A DNA stretch of 64,000 nucleotides, taken from contig CM054141.1 of assembly GCA_028751875.1 (NCBI GenBank), positions 74,491,646 through 74,555,645 on the forward strand, given 5' to 3'. Positions within the stretch are counted from its first letter, which is position 1. Each line of letters starts with the position of its first letter. Below, one piece after another: positions 58,696 through 64,000 of the stretch. The position numbers and the translations under genes were made by a program. The DNA comes from Rapana venosa (taxonomy: Eukaryota; Mollusca; Gastropoda; Neogastropoda; Muricidae). Below the pieces are notes generated by a model. That model saw nothing but the letters and a program-made list of their open reading frames with translations. It had not been told where the DNA came from and searched no databases.

Positions 58696-59012
58696 ATCCA
58701 CACTTGATCTGTTGGAAACAAAGTAGATATATCCTCCCTTACATTATACCAAATTATCCTTCCTCCCCCCCCCCCCCTCTCTCTCTCTTTCTCTCTCTGT
58801 GTACAAGTGTGAATGTTTTACTTGTACATCGCTATTGTGTCCTTGAAAACTGACTTCTAGAAATGACTTTTCCCACTATCCTACTTCTTTATTATGACTC
58901 TAGGACGATCTTAACATGTACAATGTTAAATCACAGTGAGTGCTAATAGTGATAGTGTTGATGAATTGAAAACTGTATGCAATATCATATGGATTCAAAA
59001 TGTACTGTGTGC
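58696..59012. other. no gene identified
   Basis: AT-rich sequence with a C run and a short CT tract at about 58,765-58,800. Confidence 0.4.
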
Positions 59013-59058
59013 TCTCTCTCTCTCTCCCTCTCTCTCTGTCTCTGTCTGTCTGTCTGTC

Positions 59059-59145
<87 letters not shown>
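59013..59145. repeat. (CT)n/(CTGT)n microsatellite
   Basis: CT and CTGT tetramer runs (CTGT pure at about 59,058-59,103). Confidence 0.95.
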
Positions 59146-59147
<2 letters not shown>

Positions 59148-59402
59148 CTCTCCTTTTATTGTTTGCTTATAGATTTGATTGTCATGTTTACAATTAGTAT
59201 CCTGTTGAATACTTTATTCAGATTTACTATTTCAGTTTTATTGGCTAAGTTGAATGTATTTGAGATTTAGTGAATGTTTTATTTTGATATCTTGTTTTGA
59301 GCGTACCAATTATGTATAGCTCATTTTAAAGTGCAGATGTCCTTTTCTATGACTATACATGATATTCATAAATATTTGATGTTGGCATTGATGCATGGTG
59401 TG

Positions 59403-59435
59403 AGTGCGTGCGTGCGTGCGTACGTGCGTGCGTGC

Positions 59436-59490
<55 letters not shown>
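59403..59490. repeat. (GTGC)n/(GT)n microsatellite
   Basis: GTGC units followed by a GT run. Confidence 0.95.
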
Positions 59491-59494
<4 letters not shown>

Positions 59495-59754
59495 TACGTG
59501 TGCATGGGGATGCAAATTGCTTATACAATATTTGTTTTGTGTAGTTTACTATTGCTGTTGCTTCCCATAAAAGCACAAAGAATTTTTGACGTTTCTTTCT
59601 GTTAGCCAAAATGATACTATTTACGTGGTTTGTTCTCCTTTATATTATGGAGGTTTTGCTTTGTTTGGTTCTGTTTTGGTTTTGGTTTGGGGTTTTTTTT
59701 GGAGGGGGGATTATTCGGTGGTCCCCTCTCCCCTTGTTGTTGTTGTCGCTTTCA

Positions 59755-59988
59755 TTTCATTTCATTTATACCACTTTAAGTCACAAGATTTCTCTGCGTG
59801 AAATTCGGGCTGCTCTCCCCGGGGAGAGCGCCTCGCCACAAGAGCAGCGCCACCCTTTTTTTTGGTTTTGTCTGCAGCTGTATTTGTTTCCCTATCAGAG
59901 TGGCTTTTTTCTAAGAATTTTGCCAGGGACAACTTCCTTGTTGCCGTGGGTTCTTTTACGTGCGCTGAATAATTTTGTGTAACACACC

Positions 59989-60019
<31 letters not shown>

Positions 60020-60155
60020 TAGCACCCAGACCACCACTCATGGTCTAATGGATGGGGGAAAAGTTTTGGGCCCAGACGGGATACGAACCACCGCACACTT
60101 CCGACCCGGACTTTTTCGCTTTCTAGACAGGCGCATTACCTCTAGACCACCGATC
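59755..60155 (-). mobile_element. tRNA-derived SINE (SINE-4), minus strand, copy 2
   Basis: On the minus strand the head GATCGGTGGTCTAGAGGTAA and B-box-like GGTTCGTATCCCG (about 60,075-60,155) lead a body shared with 47,160-47,548. Shared words include CAGGGACAACTTCCTTGTTG and TCCGAAAGACTAGCACC. It is better preserved than copy 1 and includes the GC-rich CTCTCCCCGGGGAGAGCG palindrome at about 59,813-59,830. Confidence 0.85.
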
Positions 60156-60241
60156 CACCTTTTGGGTTGCTCTTGGTTTCTTTGCTATTTTCTCGGTTGC
60201 TTCTGTGTTTTCTGTTTTGCTTTCTTTCTTACTTGTTGTTA

Positions 60242-60244
<3 letters not shown>

Positions 60245-60333
<89 letters not shown>
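60245..60333. repeat. (TC)n microsatellite
   Basis: About 44 TC units. Confidence 0.95.
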
Positions 60334-60336
<3 letters not shown>

Positions 60337-60424
60337 GATTTTTGTGGAGATATTTTTTTTCGTATACTGTGTGAGTGTATTGCTATGGGCTTTATTTTAT
60401 TTTATTATCATATATATCCATAAG

Positions 60425-60482
60425 GGCGGGGACTGGATGTAAAAAGCACATGGGTGCTTATTCATTATCCTCGAAATAAAAG
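60425..60482 (+). mobile_element. SINE-2 tail fragment
   Basis: GGGGACTGGATGTAAAAAGC through CATTATCCTCGAAATAAAAG, followed by a TTGTCA microrepeat. Only the last 60 bp of the SINE are present. Confidence 0.85.
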
Positions 60483-60942
60483 AATTTGTCATTGTCATTG
60501 TCTCTCTCTTTTTCTCTTCCGCCTTACTCACTTTAAAAAGTGTCCTCTAGTTATTTGTGTTTCTAGATGCTTGTTTTATTTGACTTGTTTCAATGAGGTA
60601 ATTTTGAAGATGGTTGTTGTTTTTCTTTCTTTTGATAAAAAACACATTAAAAACGGTTTTCTAATAATTATTGTCGTGTGTTTGTATTAATATTACTGTG
60701 TATTGATCTTGTTTTTGTTATGACAATATTTCGCCTGACTGAGGGCTGGATATAACCCAAAAGAGCCATGATGTCTGCTTATTCTTTTTTCTCAATTACA
60801 AGTTCCAAAATAGTTTCTCTCTCTTATGATCTTCGACATAGAGAACAACATGTATTCTATGGACCAGCATGGACACAAACAAAAATCATATTAAGTCGTA
60901 TGGTAGTTTCATTTTCGTTCTTTCAGGTTTTGGTCTTTTCAT
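60483..60942. other. no gene identified
   Basis: AT-rich sequence upstream of the SGNH ORF. No promoter or repeat that I can name. Confidence 0.4.
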
Positions 60943-62037
60943 TTGATCTTGCTCTCTTTGTACAAAAGCCAGAGGTCTTATATTAAACTGACTGAGTCCT
61001 TGATTATCTCTCTCTCTCTCTTTCTCCAAAACCCCAACCCCAAACCACACCCTCCTCCCTCCCCTCCTTCATTACCAAAACGCAAACTGACAAGTAATTC
61101 AGTTCCCAGAAGGCCTATCAACTCCAACCCCCCCCCCCCCCCTCCGCCGTCCCCTTCCCCAACCCCCTTAGAGGCACTATTGAAAAAGTCTGTCCCCACT
61201 GCCAGCCAGGAGTTACTGATCGTTGACTCTGTCTTAAGTGCAGTGGGAGACAGAAGTTCTCCCCACGGCCGACAAGCTAAAAACTTGTCAGTACCAGGCC
61301 TGACAGTCCAACACCTCTTGAAGTGGCTGTCAACACTCCCCCCTTCAACACACATCACACAGATCATCTTCCATGTTGGCATCAACACCTGCCTACAAAG
61401 TTGCCCAGTTGATTGCACGACATGGCAACGTGTGGTCAGAGGACTACGCCAGGCTTTTCCCCACGCCACCATAAAAGCCTCTGCAATCATCCCTCCTTAC
61501 GGCCGACACCATACCACCAGTTCTGTAAGGAAGTCCAACACCAACCTCTCCAAGGTCTGTGCTCGAGAGGGGGTGATTTACATCGATCACACCTCCTCTT
61601 TTCAGACTGAAAGTGGGGCACCCAGGAAAGCCCTCTATAAATACATGGACCCTTTCCACCCAAGTGCTGGTGGCATAGCAGCCATGACCTACAACGTGTA
61701 CCAGATGTCAAAACCTCTGCCCCTCACTTCAACCAACTACAGCCAGATGCAAAGGGCTCCGCCAACAAAGCCACCTCCAGTGCAATCTAGCATCAACACA
61801 TGGTCTCACCGCAGCATCGGCAAAGTGCTTCTCCTGACACCAGGAGCAAGTCCACCTGCCAATGGCCAGACGGGCAACACGTTCACTGCAGGGGACTTTG
61901 AGGAGGACTTTCCACCGCTTACTAGGCCTACAGCCAAAACCAAAACTGCCTGGGGCCTCCCCCACACCACTCATTCACAGGACACCCAAAAGCTGCTGGT
62001 GGTCCTGCTGAATACCATCCAACAAGCCCTTCACTAA
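60943..62037 (+). CDS. SGNH-hydrolase-like ORF, probably LINE ORF1
   Basis: Open for 364 codons from the first ATG. The first 50 or so codons cross a CT tract and the true start may be later. A proline-rich N-terminus (about 31-75) is followed by an SGNH-like domain (about 90-255): LLIVDSVLSAV (block I Ser 96), VPGLTVQHLLKWL (Gly 119), IIFHVGINTC (Asn 148), AIIPPYG, and YMDPFHPSAGG (Asp 236, His 239). All four hallmark residues are present, though the usual GDS is VDS. The tail has AGDFEEDFPPLTRP. Esterase-type domains are known in ORF1 proteins of CR1-group LINEs, and a LINE endonuclease start lies 1.9 kb downstream on the same strand. A host hydrolase exon is the alternative. Confidence 0.65.
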   Translation: MILLSLYKSQRSYIKLTESLIISLSLFLQNPNPKPHPPPSPPSLPKRKLTSNSVPRRPINSNPPPPPPPSPSPTPLEALLKKSVPTASQELLIVDSVLSAVGDRSSPHGRQAKNLSVPGLTVQHLLKWLSTLPPSTHITQIIFHVGINTCLQSCPVDCTTWQRVVRGLRQAFPHATIKASAIIPPYGRHHTTSSVRKSNTNLSKVCAREGVIYIDHTSSFQTESGAPRKALYKYMDPFHPSAGGIAAMTYNVYQMSKPLPLTSTNYSQMQRAPPTKPPPVQSSINTWSHRSIGKVLLLTPGASPPANGQTGNTFTAGDFEEDFPPLTRPTAKTKTAWGLPHTTHSQDTQKLLVVLLNTIQQALH

Positions 62038-62156
62038 CCTACCCTCCCACCCCCCATCCCCCCAATTTATCTATAGAGAGAGGGAGAGGCCAGAGAATGA
62101 GGAGAAGAATGTCCCCAGCTCACACATAGAATAACACTAACCCAAACCAGCTGTTT
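62038..62156. other. downstream spacer of the SGNH ORF
   Basis: C-rich, then GAGAGAGGGAGAGG. No feature called. Confidence 0.4.
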
Positions 62157-62241
<85 letters not shown>

Positions 62242-62400
62242 CTGGTTGTGTGTGTGTGGTGTGTGTGTGTTGTGTGTGTACTCTGTGTGTGTTGTGTGTG
62301 TGTGTGTGTGTTACTCATTGTGTGTTTGTGTTGTGTGTGAGTATGTGTGTGTTGTTAGTGTTGTTATGTGGTGTGTTTGGGGTGTGGTGTGTGTGTGTGG
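62157..62400. repeat. (GT)n microsatellite cluster
   Basis: Long interrupted GT run; GT-rich remains continue to about 62,545. Valine/cysteine frames here are products of the repeat. Confidence 0.95.
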
Positions 62401-62913
62401 GGGTTTTTAATCGTTATTCTTAAGTCCTTGATTTTTGCTTGTTGTTTGGTTTTGTTGTTGTTTTTGGTTGTTGTTTTTTTGTTTTGTTTTTTGTGGCTTT
62501 TTGTTGGGGTGTGTGTGTGTGTTGTGTTTGTGTGTGTGTGTGTTTTACCTAACCTCACCCCCAATTACAAGTAGCTGTGGAAGTGTGGCAAACCTCGTAT
62601 TCCTTCTGCTTGTTCTAACTCACTAGTTTCTTTCTATTCTCTTAGCCATTGGTTTCTGTGTACTGCATTGTCACCAGATCAACTTTGAAAGAAAACGTTT
62701 TTTCTTCCTCCTGTTATATTGTTCTGGTTCTATGGTTCTGTTTACTTATTTCAAGATTAACTGAACTGCTATTGTATATAGTGTGCATCCTCATGAACAT
62801 TGGAGACTGTACAGCAGAGAGAAACTACCATGGTTTTTGACCAGTGCTACAGATCTCATCTTTATTATGACGACAGTGAAGTGTGCAGCACTGTGAAGCT
62901 AAGTGGGACTATT
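62401..62913. other. no gene identified
   Basis: GT/T-rich, then unique-looking sequence. TATGACGACAGTGAAGTGTG precedes the 24-bp array. Confidence 0.4.
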
Positions 62914-63440
62914 TGCTGAGTGGCATTATTCAGTGACTGCTGAGTGGCATTATTCAGTGACTGCTGAGTGGCATTATTCAGTGACTGCTGGGTGGCATTA
63001 TTCAGTGACTGCTGAGTGGCATTATTCAGTGACTGCTGAGTGGCATTATTCAGTGACTGCTGGGTGGCATTATTCAGTGACTGCTGAGTGGCATTATTCA
63101 GTGACTGCTGAGTGGCATTATTCAGTGACTGCTGGTGGCCATTATTCAGTGACTGCTGAGTGGCATTATTCAGTGACTGCTGAGTGGCATTATTCAGTGA
63201 CTGCTGAGTAGCATTATTCAGTGACTGCTGAGTGGCATTATTCAGTGACTGCTGAGTGGCATTATTCAGTGACTGCTGAGTAGCATTATTCAGTGACTGC
63301 TGAGTGGCATTATTCAGTGACTGCTGAGTAGCATTATTCAGTGACTGCTGAGTAGCATTATTCAGTGACTGCTGAGTGGCATTATTCAGTGACTGCTGAG
63401 TGGCATTATTCAGTGACTGCTGAGTGGCATTATTCAGTGA
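62914..63440. repeat. 24-bp tandem repeat array
   Basis: 22 units of TGCTGAGTGGCATTATTCAG plus TGAC, with G/A (GTGG/GTAG) and rare GGGTGG variants. GTAG units cluster in the right half. The unit keeps frame (8 codons, AEWHYSVT), so a 102-codon frame runs through it. Confidence 0.95.
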
Positions 63441-63882
63441 TGGAATAAACTATGAACTGCTGACCATCTCATCTGACACACCTCAGTGCTCATCAGGTTT
63501 ATTCAAGGTCACTTGTGATTTGGTGTGACCCAAATCTTCTAGTGGCCTTAAGAAACCCTTAACTAACAGGGACTAACGGTGACCCGCTATATTGGAAGCA
63601 GGGCACCCTTGTGCTGACACTTGTAGGGTTATTAGCAAGTTACCCTGAGTTTTGTTGTTGCTGTTGTGATTCTATAACAGTGACAATTTCAGATATCAGT
63701 ATTTTATTGTCGGTTTAAGTGGCTATTTTATTTTCACCTCACTCAACTTTGTTTCTTTTTGTTTTTTTCTACTTATTTCCCCCCTCCACCACCACCCTGT
63801 CATTTTCCCCCTTTAGGTGTTGAGTCCTCAAACTACAAATCTGTTTTCTCTGTTCCTTACTTTCATTTGTTCCTTTCTTGTT
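63441..63882. other. spacer; possible LTR or LINE leader
   Basis: AATAAA at about 63,443 and a GACCCGCTATATTGGAAGCA stretch that faintly resembles a primer-binding region. T-rich to the end. Not called. Confidence 0.3.
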
Positions 63883-64000
63883 TGTTTTCCTTCACACCTA
63901 TCCCTTCCTCACAAACCAAATAAGACAGATGCATTCCAATCACAATAAGTGGCCCTCCAAGGATGGCCTACCTATTTGCTACCTAAATATAAACAACGCA
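63883..64000 (+). CDS. Start of a LINE endonuclease ORF, cut by the window end
   Basis: The plus-strand frame reads NQIRQMHSNHNKWPSKDGLP then ICYLNINNA. The 'LPICYLNINNA' wording fits the first beta strand of non-LTR apurinic-type endonucleases ('L.V.HLNI.S...K'). The frame is open to position 64,000. Confidence 0.5.

Noticed and set aside
62157..62423. 87-codon Cys/Val-rich protein
   Set aside because: Direct product of a (GT)n tract. The same reasoning removes all SLSL, ERER, HTHT and YIYI frames.
63500..63640. LTR and primer-binding site
   Set aside because: AATAAA and TTGGAAGCAGGGC are suggestive, but no second LTR or gag/pol lies in the window.

Overview
The window is eukaryotic. It has spliced exons with GT-AG borders, tRNA-headed SINEs, several non-LTR (LINE) families, a Ty3/gypsy-type LTR element, long CA/GA/TA microsatellites and more than 20 kb of minisatellite or satellite DNA. 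The mix of CR1/L2-like, RTE-like and RNase H-bearing I-like LINEs with tRNA SINEs suggests a marine invertebrate. A mollusc, probably a gastropod, is my best guess; this is inference from repeat style, not proof.

Layout. 0-11 kb: SINE and LINE pieces, a 48-bp array (2.46-3.3 kb), a 43-bp array with a palindromic core (6.86-7.92 kb) and a 55-63-bp array (9.17-9.7 kb). 11-27.6 kb: a composite satellite block. A cassette made of an hAT-like transposase fragment, a 28-bp array, a roughly 5-kb array of a 36-bp unit, and a CCACTGACCACATA-type array occurs twice in direct orientation, from about 11.27 and 19.06 kb. The second copy ends in a 40-bp-unit array.

27.8-46.9 kb: on the minus strand at least four short exons with compatible phases (43.62, 39.1, 29.8 and 27.9 kb) appear to form the 5' part of one host gene, with a possible 5' UTR exon at about 46.6-46.85 kb. 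I cannot name the gene. Its introns hold most of the mobile DNA: a near full-length CR1/L2-like LINE (30,993-34,900) inside a SINE that is itself inside an older I-like LINE; a 914-bp Mutator-like MITE with 90-bp terminal inverted repeats and a 9-bp target duplication inside another SINE; and further LINE copies.

47-64 kb: an I-like LINE 3' half with intact RNase H motifs, an internally deleted Ty3/gypsy element on the minus strand (50.35-56.39 kb; gag, zinc knuckle, protease and integrase zinc finger remain, reverse transcriptase and RNase H are missing) with an RTE-like LINE inserted in it, RTE-like pieces split by a nested L2-like copy, SINEs, and a 364-codon ORF with an SGNH-hydrolase-like domain (60.94-62.04 kb). 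The last 120 bases look like the start of a LINE endonuclease ORF, so the SGNH ORF may be ORF1 of a LINE running off the window. A 24-bp array lies between them.

Apart from the minus-strand exons, everything recognisable is mobile or repetitive. Several arrays show dense one-base deletions at their edges, which could be real decay or long-read consensus error. Most open reading frames in the arrays follow from unit lengths divisible by three and are not called as genes.
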